Shown here piece after piece: positions 1 through 11,632 of a stretch of DNA of 64,000 nt. The position numbers and the translations under genes were made by a program. The DNA is from Primulina eburnea (lineage: Eukaryota > Streptophyta > Magnoliopsida > Lamiales > Gesneriaceae), in contig NC_133104.1 of NCBI RefSeq assembly GCF_022965805.1, forward strand, positions 39,662,682 to 39,726,681, written 5' to 3'. The stretch's first letter is position 1, and the number at the start of each line of letters is the position of its first letter. The notes under the pieces are model-generated. The model was not told the DNA's origin. It saw nothing but the letters and a program-made list of their open reading frames with translations, and did no database searches.

Positions 1-592
1 AGCAAAATAACCGCACAAGCTAAAAAGTTTGAATTATGCCAAAATTACACGGTGGGGAGGCTCAATGAAACCGTGGCGTTGATAGGAGGGTATTTTGGTG
101 AAAAGGGTCCACCAAGATTTGAGGGATTGCGCGTGAATTTGATGGCTGTATTGCCCAGCCATTGACTTCGAAGGCTATTACTCGGATTGAGAGAATTTGG
201 GATCGGTAAATCCGGGTTGTGTTGTTTGGTTACGGTTCCGGTCATTTGGGTTGAGACTGTGAACAGTGATCGAGCTGCCATTTTCCAAGAAATGGACGAG
301 CTCTGTTGCGTGGGAACGGGAGCTGAAAGTATTCTGCAGTGGAATCTGGATAAAAGGGATAAGCCAGACGACGTCGTTACATATTAGTCCAGTCCACTTA
401 GGCATAAATTGGATCGAGGCCCAAAATAGCGGCTATATAAAATCCCAAGGCCCAGTAAATTACGTGGGTATCTCTCTCTCTCTAACTGTACAAATCCTTT
501 CTCACCTTTTAAATTCATAACCCAGTAGAATTTAATAATTTGTGAACCCAAATTATAATCAATTATATTTTAGAACTTAGTATTTTTAAAAT
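1..592. other. Unassigned segment, less AT-rich than its surroundings
   Basis: The first ~420 bases are visibly richer in G and C than the following DNA and stay open for 60-85 codons in several frames on both strands, but I recognise no protein family. A short CT run lies near 470-482. This could be the edge of a gene lying mostly outside the window, or an old gene fragment. I see no reliable start, splice site or motif. Confidence 0.2.
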
Positions 593-777
593 GAGTAGGT
601 CTCTTGTGAGACGATCTCACGAATTTTTATCTGTTAGACGGGTCAACTCATAACGATATTCATAATAAAAAATAATAATCTTAGCATAAAAAGTAATATT
701 TTTTCATGAATGACCCAAATAAGAGAGTCGTCTCACAAAATATGATATGTAAAACCGTCTCATACAAGTTTTTGTCT
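593..777 (-). repeat. Palindromic GTCTC MITE, copy 1
   Basis: Reads as the reverse complement of the family, from GAGTAGGTCTC to TTTTTGTC. The flanks TTTAAAAT and TTTAAAAA match at 7 of 8 bases, consistent with a mutated 8-bp TSD. The outer palindromes carry several substitutions. Confidence 0.8.
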
Positions 778-1525
778 TTTAAAAAAACAGACACATTTAC
801 TGTATTTTCAAGGGTATTTTACTACCGATTTGTTTTAAACACGATATTTTTAAAAGGAGATACGTATATATGTTTTTTTGGGTTTTACAAGGGACCACTT
901 GCTCCTAGCTAGTGCATACAAATACACTTCATGGCATTAATTAAATATGTCTTAAAATAATAAAAATGAATGATTTGATCAAATTCACATGATTCACATA
1001 AATTTATCGAAATACATATGCCATTAAATTTAAAATAAATTTTAAAACAATAAGCCTCGAGGGCCCTTCTCCGGCTCGGGGTTAAATTATTTGGCTGTAA
1101 CTGTAATATTTTGAAAATCAAATGAAATTTAATTTGAACGTATGAGACTATGATGCTCGGGACGAAGAGGAGGGAGAGCGATGGGAGAGATTGCTGGTGT
1201 TAAGATGCATCATATTTTCGAGAGTTCGTCACTTAAAAACTTCAAATTTAAACGATCTCATTAAAAAATTTTCTAGATGCGTGTGAGCAATGATATAACA
1301 CATAGAAATATCATTGTTGATATGGTAGAGATAGTCGTCGAAGGTGAAACGTTAGACAGACTATGTTGATAGAGTTTTATTTTTGTATTTATTATTATTA
1401 TTTATTGCTATTGTTATTACTTCACCTCTCAAGTTGTACCTAGTATATATTAAAAAACATTGATTTTTTGTGGTCACATGTTAATTAACAATAAATCTGA
1501 TTATTCATTTAGGAAAACCAATGAG

Positions 1526-1722
1526 GGCAAAAATTTGTGTGAGACGGTCTCACGGGTCGTATTTGTGAGACGAATCTATTATTTGGATCACCCATGAAAA
1601 ATTATTACTTTTTATGCTAAGAGTATTACTTTTTATTGTGAATATGGGTAGGGTTGACCCGTCTCACGGATTATGACCCGTGAGACGGTCTCACGTGAGA
1701 CGGTCTCACGTGAGACTCACTC
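1526..1722 (+). repeat. Palindromic GTCTC MITE, copy 2, with duplicated end module
   Basis: Runs from GGCAAAAATT to GACTCACTC. CCAATGAG stands on both sides as a perfect 8-bp TSD. The right subterminal palindrome occurs in tandem (GTGAGACGGTCTCAC repeated head to tail at about 1680-1712), so this copy is about 15 bp longer than the others. Confidence 0.88.
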
Positions 1723-1802
1723 ACCAATGAGAAGCCACGTAGGCAATTATTTAGTTATGTAAGTTAAGTTAATCAGTTACTCATTCAATTTTTTTTATTA
1801 AT

Positions 1803-1890
1803 AAGTAGGTTTTTTGGATGACGATCTCACGAATCTTTATTTGTGAGACGGGTTAACCCTACCTTTATTCACAATCTCACACAAGTTTTT
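1803..1890 (-). repeat. Palindromic GTCTC MITE, copy 3, internally deleted
   Basis: Keeps both ends (AGTAGGT and ACAAGTTTTTT) but lacks the central TATTACTTTTTAT region. TTATTAATA flanks both sides, so this is an inserted or later internally deleted short derivative and not a broken end fragment. Confidence 0.65.
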
Positions 1891-2301
1891 TATTTATTAA
1901 TATACTCTTTAATTTAATAATTAGAAATATATTGTGAAGTGCCCAACCGCCACGGCAGAATGGAGTGGTGAGGACTGAGTAGCCAAAACAAAGACACTAG
2001 GCTTTCTAAATCCCCATACTCCCTCGATTATGTGATTACGATTGGTTGAAATTTCAATTACATCCATAAATTATATATTTTTCAATACAAATATAAATTT
2101 GATATTTATGTCTTTGAAAGGTTGAATCTATAATTATTTCCTATAAATATAAAACTAAATTGATTTCAAGAGAAAACTAGATTGAGAAATTTGAGATTAT
2201 TGATTCCAAAATTTTTGGTTTGCTTTATGGAAGATTGAGGTGGATTTTATATAACTTCATTTTATCATATCAAGTTATTTATCTGGGATCTTGTTTTAAA
2301 A

Positions 2302-2483
2302 GCAAAAATTTGTGTGAGACGGTCTCACGAGTCGTATTTTGTGAGACAGATCTCTTATTTGAGTCATCCATGAAAAAGTATCGCTTTTTATGCTAAGAAT
2401 ATTATTTTTTATTGTGAATATCGATAGAGTTGACCCGTCTCACAGATAAAGATTCGCGAGATCGTCTCACAAGAGACCTACTC
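2302..2483 (+). repeat. Palindromic GTCTC MITE, copy 4
   Basis: Complete copy from GCAAAAATTTGTG to GACCTACTC with both terminal palindromes and the central duplicated AGTATTACTTTTTAT-like motif. The flanking TTTTAAAA and CCTTAAAA are only a possible decayed TSD. Confidence 0.85.
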
Positions 2484-2513
2484 TGCCTTAAAAGATGAAC
2501 ATTTATCAACATC

Positions 2514-2668
2514 TGTGAGTTTCACTTACGAGTCATCCATACTCATATTTACAATAAAAAATAATACTTTTACCATAAAAATAATATTTTTTCATGAGTG
2601 ACCTAAACATTATATATGTCTAACAAAATTGAATCATGAGACTATATCACGTGAGTTTTTGTGCTACC
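2514..2668 (-). repeat. Palindromic GTCTC MITE, copy 5, decayed
   Basis: The order of recognisable blocks (GAGTCATCCATACTC, ACAATAAAAAATAATACTTTTA, TTTTTCATGAGTGACC, GAGTTTTTGTG) matches the family in reverse orientation, but the palindromes are strongly mutated. Confidence 0.55.
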
Positions 2669-3264
2669 TGTATAGATAAATTTTCACCCTTAGATGAAAG
2701 GGCAGCATGAAAAGTTCCTCAACTTAAATACCTATGAAATCTTTAGATAACAAAACTGCAAAAATTACTATCATGTAAATATATACTCACAAATACATGA
2801 AATGACATCCTTCTAAAAATAAAATGTGAAGTGCACGCAAATAGTTCCGGGCCTAAACCTAATACTAGAATTTCACTTTTAACATAATCAAGCCCACTTT
2901 TAGAATTATTGACCCGAATATTTAATGGGCCCGTGATTCTTTTCAAAAAATATGGAGACCATTCACTTAATTATTGCTTCGTGTTTACATGAAATCCATT
3001 TTACACGTGTGCATGCATAATGATTTTCTTAACATTCACGAAATTAAAGATATATATTTAATCAACAAAGTTATATAATAATGGTATAATTTTATTTTTA
3101 AATAAGGCCTCACCAAATTAATTAAAATTTAGTTAATATTTGAGCATCAACTTTAATTAATAGTATAGATTATTATTATTATAATAATTGGTGTTTCATT
3201 TTATTTCAATTAAAACTCCATTTATATATCTATCACCAGTTAATTTTTTTTATATTTTTCGAAA

Positions 3265-3442
3265 GGCAAAAACCTGTGTGAGATGTCGATCGTATTTTGT
3301 GAGACATATCTCTTATTTGGGTCATGCATGAAAAAATATTATTTTTTATGACAAGAGTATTACTTTTTATTGTGAATATCGGTAGGATTGACTCGTCTCA
3401 CAGATAAATATTCGTGAAACCTATCTCACAAGAGACTTACTC
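3265..3442 (+). repeat. Palindromic GTCTC MITE, copy 6
   Basis: From GGCAAAAACCTGTG to GACTTACTC. The flanks TTTCGAAA and TTTTGAAA match at 7 of 8 bases. Part of the first palindrome is lost (GAGATGTCGATCG). Confidence 0.8.
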
Positions 3443-4289
3443 TTTTTGAAAATAATAATTTGCGGAATTTCAATTTAAATTCTTGATATTGCAATTGTTT
3501 TAAAAGCTTTAATAGATATAACATCTTACATAAAATCGTATATAAAAAAACATTGATATGAGTGGTAAACTGATAATTTAGAGAGAGATTACATGAATTT
3601 TGTTGAGTTCGAAATAATATTTCCATTATTTTATTGTTGAAAATGGTCATTTTTGTTTTATAAACTAAACATTACCAAAATAATAAAGATTCTCCGTGTA
3701 TAAAAGGGCATAATATGGATGGTGTATTTACCTAAAAATGTCTAAAAATATAAATTAAATCATCGCAATAATGGGGTTTCCGAGAACTAAATTTAGTCAA
3801 TGAAAAAATTTGGTAGTACTCGGATTGAATTTCAAATTCATAAAATAATAATAATATATCAGTTCGTTGGTACAAATATAGTCGATAATAAATTTCAATT
3901 ATTAAATAATTATTTTTGAGTCATTACCAAGAATTTTTAATTTACTCTAACAGAAAATCATTTCAAATACTCTTTTTCCTAATCTATCTTAAATCCAACA
4001 TGAAATCAAATATATTACATAATATTTCCCAACTTCTCCGCGTGCGGTGAATAAATGTTATCAGCCCCCACCCAATTGAGCTCCTACATACTAAAGCTAT
4101 GGCCGCCTATTCTTTATTTTACCGTCCAAAAGTTGACTTTATTACTAGATACTGTTTTAATACCAAATCTTACCAATAAAGATTTGCAAGCACTAACTTC
4201 TCCAAAATTCAAGAGGTTTAGTGCATGGTCGTTTACTTTTCTTGTTCAAGTCTGATAAGTATACATAACAAGAATTACAAGTTGAGTTT

Positions 4290-4661
4290 AAAAAAACTTC
4301 TTTGAGACGGTTTCGCGGGTCGTATTTTGTGAGACAGATCTCTTATTTGGGTTATCCATGAAAAATATTAATTTTTATGTTAAGAGTATTACTTTTTGTT
4401 GTGAATATCGGTAGGATTGATCCGTCTCACAGATAAAAATTCGTGAGGAGTGAGTCTCATGTGAGACCGTCTTACGGATCATAATCCGTGAGACGGATCA
4501 ACCCTACCCATATTCACAATAAAAAGTAATACTATTAGCATAAAAAGTAATACTTTTTCATGGGTGACCCAAATAAGAGATTCGTCTCACAACTACGACC
4601 CGTGAGACCGTCTCACACAAGTTTTTGCCATTCGTGAGATAGTCTCACAAGAGACATACTC
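4290..4661 (+). repeat. Palindromic GTCTC MITE, copy 7, host of a nested copy
   Basis: Plus-oriented copy whose sequence stops at 4447 and resumes at 4631. The gap is exactly one complete inverted family member plus its 8-bp TSD. Without the insertion the outer copy would be about 180 bp, the normal length. Confidence 0.85.
4448..4630 (-). repeat. Palindromic GTCTC MITE, copy 8, nested
   Basis: A 183-bp minus-oriented copy from GAGTGAGTCTC to GTTTTTGCCA, flanked by perfect TTCGTGAG repeats (4440-4447 and 4631-4638). TTCGTGAG belongs to the host copy's own right subterminal sequence, so the family inserted into itself. It is one of the least mutated copies here. Confidence 0.93.
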
Positions 4662-5093
4662 TTTATGCATTATCTTCATGGTGGATACAATGGTCATCAT
4701 TGCCATGATTATAATTTTATTTTGTTTTAGGCGTAGAATATATATGTTTGGATCAATGATCGTCATCAGAATATACAATTATGCCGTTTTTTGCAAAAAA
4801 TTAAAAACCACTAATATGTGCTTTTTAAAAAATTCCGATTTTCATTTTCTTTGCTTTTATTATTTATGTTTATATTATCGAATTTAAGTTTTTAAATTCA
4901 TGTGAAAACACAATATGTGGAGTTGGTTTTTTCATTTAGATAAAAGATTTATATTGTTGAGTCTGTGTTTCTCGACACCAACATATAATGTCGATGCTAA
5001 TCCAGTTGTCACGTGGGGACTCCATTTTTTATAGAATTTATATCATGTTATTTTTATTATTTGCATATACGATAGTATATTATTTCGTCATAA

Positions 5094-5255
5094 GCAAAAA
5101 CTTGTATGAAACGGTCTTACGAGTCGTATTTTATGAGACAAATATTTTATTTTGGTCATCCATGAAAAAGTAATACTTTTTATGCTAAATATAGACAGAG
5201 TTGATCCGTCTCACAGATAAATATCCGTGAGACCGTCTCACACGAGACATACTAT
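5094..5255 (+). repeat. Palindromic GTCTC MITE, copy 9
   Basis: Shorter copy lacking part of the central AT-rich region. The flanks TTCGTCATAA and TTCCTCATAA differ at one base, consistent with an aged TSD. Confidence 0.8.
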
Positions 5256-5340
5256 TCCTCATAATATTGCTACTAATTTAATTATTAAACAAAAGTCATG
5301 CAAAACTTTTTATAGATAACAAGATTTTTAATAATTACAC

Positions 5341-5522
5341 AAAACTAATGTTAGATCGTCTCATGAGTCAATTTTTTAAAACGAATTTTTGACTCGATTC
5401 GACCCATTAAAAAATGTTACTCATCATGTTAAAAATATCATGTTTCACTATAGACATGAACCTGCATTGACCTGTGTCACAAACATAAATCAGTTAAACA
5501 GTTACACATGAAAGCTACTCTT
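5341..5522 (+). repeat. Palindromic GTCTC MITE, copy 10, decayed
   Basis: Block order (ATCGTCTCATGAGTC, AAAAATGTTACTC, TGACCTGTGTCAC, GCTACTCT) and length fit the family in plus orientation, with many transitions. Its boundaries are approximate. Confidence 0.45.
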
Positions 5523-6368
5523 ATAATCAATCATAAAGGTGCCTTGTGAAACAAAGAGAGCTGTCAGGAGTAGTTAATTTTCCTTCAAACCAGAGGTAGA
5601 TATATAGTGCAGGATATGGTATATTATTTGGGTATTAAAGGGGGAGATTTGATTTATGTAATAACTAAAGTATGTATGAAATTGTAATATTATCTGTTTT
5701 AAATTTGGATAGAGGAGAGATGCATATACTATTTATAATCAGATTTGTATGTTTATAGACAGCAAACTTGATGACAAGGAGAGCAATCTAGGTTGCAGGC
5801 TATGGCCAAACCCGTGATTTATTTACCAAAAAAGATCATCTGAAACTATACATGTTTACCAGCAGGACATATAAATTAAAGATAAAGATGAGATGTGAAC
5901 AAAATTGTTGCGAATGATCAGTAATGAGAAAACGTTAAAGGCAAGCGACCAGCCCTTTGCCTAACGTTTACGTTTTTTTTGGCCACTTGTGTGTGCGTAT
6001 CTTAGGGCTTTTTAAAAAAAAAATAATATTAATTAAAAAAATATTTAGTAAAATATTGAAAAAATGAGATGTTTGTAAAAATAGAGCAATCTGTAGAAAT
6101 TTATAACGGATTTTAAATTTTTTTAAAATAAATTAAAGAAAAAGAGGCATCTGTGACTCTTCTCCTTGAAATTACGCGCATTTCCTTGGCTTGGAATATC
6201 TGTGTCTCGTTATTTATGGGCGAATGATTTGTGGGAAACTGTTAGACAAGAATATGAAATTTCATATTTGTCTGACAATCCAACGGTTGCACAAATCAAA
6301 ATCAAAAAGAGAAGAAAGAAAGAAAAGCAATTTTTTTTAGAAATCTATTCAAGAAATTCTATCGAGAT

Positions 6369-6369
<1 letters not shown>

Positions 6370-6426
<57 letters not shown>
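6370..6426. repeat. (AT)n microsatellite
   Basis: Uninterrupted AT dinucleotides of about 56 bp. The open frames across it on both strands are translation artefacts of the repeat. Confidence 0.97.
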
Positions 6427-6428
<2 letters not shown>

Positions 6429-6636
6429 AAGAATAATGGTTACATATTCAAAGATAACACTCATATAAAGTTTTAATTGAAAAATTGCTTTGTTGTTCCG
6501 AATTTCGATCACACAGATTTGTGTTATTGTGTTTTGATTATTTTTGTTTATCGATATTTTAGGATGCAATTTATTTCTTTGATTTGTTAAAGAAGATAAT
6601 TTTTCATTTCTTCACTAGTATTCGTTTTATAAATTC

Positions 6637-7808
6637 TGTGAGAACCCGAATTTCCAGCAAAAGCATTTCAGTAAGCAATGCAAAATTTCCAGCAGAAGAT
6701 AATATTCAGAAGCTGGTATTTTTCCAGCAGACATGTATTTTCCAGCAGCAGCAGTAGAAGAACGAAAAATCAGCAGCAGCAGAAGAGCGAGAAAGAAGCA
6801 GCAGTCAGTTACTGATTCAGCTCAGACTTGTAACTGAAGCATTAACAGGGAATAAAGGCTGTTAATGTCAGATTATGGCCATTAATTGGAAGCGTAACAG
6901 TCAGATTGTGGCCTATAAATAACACCTTCAAGTCTCTGAAATGGGTTACACAAGCTTTGAGATTATCACTTAAATTTCGAGTTAAGAAAGAGTGCCTTTG
7001 TCAAGCAGCAAAATCCAAGTAGCGAGAACAGCCAAATTCCAGTAGACTTCAACCGAAACTTTAAGCAAATTACGGTAAGTGGGCTTATATATATATAACT
7101 TGAAATCCGTTTGATAATTCTGTTTTAAAGTCTGTTTCTGTATGTTAATTCTGACATATGTTTTGAAGCACTGAAACTCCCTAGTGAACTAATGGTAGGA
7201 ATATATATTCTGAACATTTCTGAATTCTGATTCTGATTCTGGCCTCACCCCTTAGAGGAGAGAACATATAGGGGACTGATATCAGTTTAGCCATGAAATT
7301 CACTAACGTGTTCAGTGCTTACTAATTCTGATTTCTGTTCTGAAACCTGCAAAGTCTGAATTCTGATTTCTGTCATGAAATACGAGTTTCTGTATACTAT
7401 TGTATTACTGTTTCTGTTGAAAACGATTTCGAAAACTGAGAGTTAATCCCGCCCCTGCTTACTGAGTGACAATCATATCACTCACCCACCAAACCCATCT
7501 CAGATAAGAGTACTGAAGAGATGTTAGAAGAAGAAGAGCAGATCCAGTTCTGGGACTGGTGAAGAAGACTGTTGTTCTCAGTTTATGTTTATTTTTATTC
7601 CGCTGCATCTGTTAAGATACTGTAATATTTGGTTTTACATTTCCGTTGTAAAACATCAGCATTCGAGTTGTAACAGACAATTGATTTATTTCGTATTATG
7701 AATAAAAGACTGGTTTATGAGATTCTGTACTTCTGAGGCTTGTTGTTTTCGAATGTAATATTTGAGAGCAACGTCGGTGTCAACCAACCCCCGTCCCGGG
7801 GCGTGACA
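6637..7808 (+). mobile_element. Solo LTR of a Ty3/gypsy element (same family as 60333-61438)
   Basis: Begins TGTGAGAACC and ends GGGGCGTGACA, i.e. TG...CA like an LTR. The flanks AATTC and AACTC fit a mutated 5-bp TSD. It matches, in opposite orientation, the 3' LTR of the gypsy element at the right edge: shared blocks include the 'cctataaataacacc' TATA region (about 6910), 'ccctagtgaactaatggtag', 'ggcctcaccccttagaggag', 'ccacccaccaaacccatctc'-type sequence and the CCCGGGGCGTGACA end. No coding sequence, primer-binding site or polypurine tract adjoins it, so it is most simply a solo LTR left by LTR-LTR recombination. Confidence 0.88.
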
Positions 7809-8097
7809 AACTCGATTTATTTTCTAATGATTATTTTGAGTTGAGACAGTACTTGTGCATAATTATCTATGTGTTATTTTTAATTAATTAATTTATTTGT
7901 GTGTTTTATTATCATGCAGCATATTATCACAAGTTGTTATAACATTTGAGACAATATTCATATTTGATACACATCATCGTTACTGTCATGTTAAACAAAA
8001 TCCTTTGCATACCGTCTATTGCAACACTCGTTTATTAGGTTGGCGATAAAAGTGGTTAGATTTCATTTGAGATGAAAAATTACAATTGCAAGTGAAG

Positions 8098-8560
8098 TTA
8101 AAATATTTTCCACATGAAAAAGAAATAACGAGATATAGGTAAGGATTGTGGTGTGTTGTCCTTTTCTTCCATGCTCAAATACAAGGAAAGGTCGACCTAC
8201 ATTTCACGTTGATGAAATGAATGAGCATGAACTTTGGAATATCCATGTCTTGTTATTTAAGTGCGACCAGGCCCATGAAAATATCACGGTCTATTACATT
8301 TTCTCAATTGATAAATTATGTGCATCGCATGCTGGAGATCGACACGTCAAAATTCTGCATCAAATTGTCAATGAAATATTCTTATAGCTCGTTGTCTCAT
8401 TACATGGAAGAGAATGTCTATATCACAGATGATGATAATCTAGAATTTATGTTTGATTTACCCGCACTGGATTGCATGTGCTTGTATGTTGATTCATCAC
8501 CAGTGTTGTCGAACGTAAGTGATTACGATTTGATGCAGTCATACCGGTAATAATGTAAGA
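8098..8560 (+). pseudogene. MULE transposase N-terminal-like remnant
   Basis: An open frame at 8221-8550 reads ISRSITFSQLINYVHRMLEI, then FCIKLSMKYSYS, then ITDDDNLEFMFDLP and MCLYVDSSPV. This arrangement resembles the N-terminal region of plant Mutator-like (MuDR-type) transposases: a 'sithsqLv..i' start, a 'KLsmky' strand, a 'itDDddlefff.lp' loop and a 'plyVd' strand. An overlapping frame (8148-8387) carries the sequence just upstream, so the fragment is frameshifted. The downstream catalytic DDE domain is absent. A 36-bp sequence (ATGTTGCATGGGGT...AGAACACGACAA) occurs at about 8777 and again at about 8879. The family call is from memory of typical sequences and is uncertain. Confidence 0.4.
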
Positions 8561-9086
8561 TTTGGGAACCGTATATTTAAATCAAGCGGGACCTTCTACA
8601 TATCATGTTGATGAACAGTCAACTCAGGCATATTCTGGGATCGACACTGGTCCTTGTGATCACCATATCACGGCTCACACCGAAGAAAACTATGCATAAG
8701 GGATGGATAGAACACGAGTATGAGATTTTACTCCAGGGGATTGGGATCATCATATCACGATTCTCTCAGGAGTTAATGTTGCATGGGGTCCGAGTAGAAC
8801 ACGACAATTGGATTTAAATTCGTGGGATGATGAAGAAAAATACCAAAAATGTTAGACATTTCGAAAGTTTTACGAGAGTTGATGTTGCATGGGGTTCGAG
8901 TAGAACACGACAAATTGAAGATGATGGTCCGGGGTTACACTCATTTTGTGTCAACATCAGTGGAGGTTGCATATGATCTGGGCGTGTCTGTGACATAGAT
9001 GCATATATTATGTCAGCTATATTTAATACACAGAAATAAATATATGTACATATGTAGATAAATTGAACATGTCTTATGATAAATTG

Positions 9087-9640
9087 TCAGTAGTTTGCAT
9101 CTACAGGATGATAGTCAATGACGTTAGAAGGTACCATTGTTGGAGAGAGAAACATACAACCACCAATTATCACTAATGCCACACAACAGGAATATTGTGT
9201 CGCGTCCTCTTCAATGTTGTGATTATTGATCGTATTATTTAGGCAGTGGTCTCGCAAAGCAGCCAGATAAAGGTGTGCACTTTTAATATGAGAAGATGTA
9301 AGCGTAAAACCCAACTAAGTTGTGATGGGCATGTCATCAATATTCAAACCCCAAATAAGTGCAACGTACTATAGGGTGATTGTTGCCTCACCAACTGTAA
9401 GGTGAAATGTGTGAGTCTCGTGACAACATATCTCAATTATGGCTGTAAGCAAATGATTATCATAATTTTAATAGGATCACACTGAATTACACTATAGAAA
9501 CACATTTGTGCTAGACATAAGCGGACACGGAGGTGAATCCCAGCATTCCAAAGACATTTTCCAGACCTACGTTGAGGTACGAGTGCATCCATGTTTTCGG
9601 CGTTTATATTATTTGAAATGTGTCTACCCCGCAAATACAA
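9087..9640 (-). pseudogene. Plant mobile domain (PMD-like) remnant
   Basis: Read on the minus strand across several frames, the segment gives pieces typical of the plant mobile domain found in MULE-type and other transposon-associated proteins: a 'HTFHLTVGEA' block near 9405, 'ALIWGLNIDDMPIT' near 9350, and 'RDHCLNNTINNHNIEEDATQ' followed by 'VALVIIGGCMF' at 9160-9250. Frames are broken by stops and indels, so it cannot encode a protein. It lies convergent to the MULE-like remnant at 8.1-8.6 kb; the two may come from one MULE-PMD element, or from two insertions. Confidence 0.45.
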
Positions 9641-10553
9641 TACATTATCCGTATTTTCAACCATCTTGCAGACAAAAAAATCAGAATATAACAAATTTTA
9701 TATTTTTTATCGATAAAACGTAACTACATATTTTATATTAAATAAAATTATTTTGTTTCTCTATTGTAAATAATAAAATGTGGATGCTGATGATGAATTG
9801 ATAAATATGATAAAAATGATTAATTTATTCTAAATTTAATAAATAAGTCTTAATACGTAAATAAGTTAATTATTTGTAGGATTTTTTAAAATATAAAAAA
9901 ATTGTTTTAAAAAAAAATCCTAAAAAGAGTTAGAAAATTGAGATATATTAAAATATATAAGAATTAATCAATTCAATAAAAATATTATAACGAAAATTTA
10001 AACGAATACATTTTATAATTTGGTGTAACACAACATAACAAATAATTCATATACTAATCGTGTATGAATGAAAATCACAGATGATTGACCCATACATTGA
10101 TATTAGTTAATCCAAAATATTTTAATCAAACTCAGATATTATTACAGTCATTCAAACTAGAAAAAAGAAATTTTAAAACTATATGATGGTTATCTCATAT
10201 TGCAAACAAAATACTGATTCATAATTAATTATTTCTCAAAAATGTTAATTTATCTCGTACAATTTAGAACTATATAAATAAATTTTTTATTGTTCTCATA
10301 ATAATAACAACAATAAATACAAAAATAATTTCAAAATTATCAACAACAAAAAAAGTTACCTTTTAAGAGTTCCTTGTATAAAATGACAAAATCAACAAAA
10401 TAGTGTAATCAAATAACAATGTTAAACATTTTCATCAAAAAATATTATTATAAAGCATAATTAATTTAATTTTAGAATACTCACATTTTTTCAATAATAT
10501 TATAAATTTAAAAAGCCCGAGTATCTTAGGCCTATCCAAAATGTGTCAAATCG
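9641..10553. other. Very AT-rich intergenic DNA
   Basis: About 900 bp dominated by A/T runs. I see no gene or repeat boundary in it. Confidence 0.5.
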
Positions 10554-10561
10554 ATAAGAAG

Positions 10562-11408
10562 TAGGGATGGTAATTTCCTCCGAACACATTGTAGGATCCG
10601 ATACCCGACCCGAATAAAAGAGGGTATGGAGGGATTTTTAGACCCGATTAAATAATTGGGTAATCGGGTATGGGGATTTTCGGGTTTGGGTATGGAGGCG
10701 GGTTTGATATAATCCGACCCACGTCCTACCCGAATACCCGTTTAAATTAATATATATATATATATGTATATAGTAATTATATTTATTTATATTAAAGATT
10801 CATTTTCTCAAATCCAAGTAAATTGATACTTTTTCTTTTCTCTTTATATATATATATATGTATGTATATATGTATATATATAGTAATTAGATTTATTTAT
10901 ATTAAATATTCATTTTCTCAAATCCAAGTAAATCGATACTTTTTCTTTTCTCTTCCCTTTCACTTTCACTTTTACGTTTCAAGGTTTTACCGATTTCCCA
11001 TCTTCTTCATTGGTAAGTTTATTCCATGTTTGACTTTAAAAATTGAAAAATAATTTATTTTTTTTAAAATTGCGTACTTTTGTTCAACTAATATAAACTA
11101 TTTTTAATATTTTGTTATTTTGTTTATAAAGTTTACTTTGCAAATTTTTATCAACAATAATTTTTCTTATTGTTCATTTAAATAATTTTTTTAAATATTC
11201 ATAACTTCATTGAAACAATTTAAATTTGAAAAAATTCAATTGTATATGATAACAGGGTATTTGGGTAGAGTATGAGTATCCGATAATCCGATGGGTATGG
11301 GGATGTGGATGAAATTCAATACCCGATGGGTATGAGGATGAATTTAATAAATGGGTATGGGGATGGATGTATCAAATCCGACCCATACCCTACCCATTGT
11401 CATCCCTA
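10562..11408. mobile_element. hAT-like non-autonomous element with 8-bp TSD
   Basis: The termini are inverted repeats: TAGGGATGGTAAT at the left and ATTGTCATCCCTA at the right. ATAAGAAG flanks both sides (10554-10561 and 11409-11416) as a perfect 8-bp TSD, which fits the hAT superfamily. Both subterminal regions repeat variations of GGGTATGGGGAT / ATACCCGA. Inside, a ~100-bp block ending in CATTTTCTCAAATCCAAGTA and CTTTTTCTTTTCTC is present twice (about 10753-10841 and 10846-10952). It has no transposase. Confidence 0.85.
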
Positions 11409-11632
11409 ATAAGAAGCCACTGGATTTTGATATGTATGATCTTTCTGTGCCCACAAAAAATGTAATAGAGGCTCCCCAAAAATTTAATTGTGCTGCCAGC
11501 GCTTTTATTTGGTGTTATCAATCTTTTGGATTTGCATCATCTTTTTGTGCATGTTTTCAAAACCAATATGAGAGATGAAGTTTTGCTTCTCTTACCATGT
11601 TTAATCACACGAAAATTGTTGCGATAAGAAGT

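Larger units (their letters stand above)
778..6369. other. AT-rich intergenic DNA between MITE copies
   Basis: Apart from the individually listed repeat copies I see no gene, RNA or conserved domain. All open frames are short and AT-driven. Homopolymer-rich, simple AT sequence dominates. Confidence 0.5.

Noticed and set aside
6345..6569. Open frames rich in Ile/Tyr across AT repeats (also 51.0-51.4 kb)
   Set aside because: They are translations of (AT)n microsatellites with no conserved flank.
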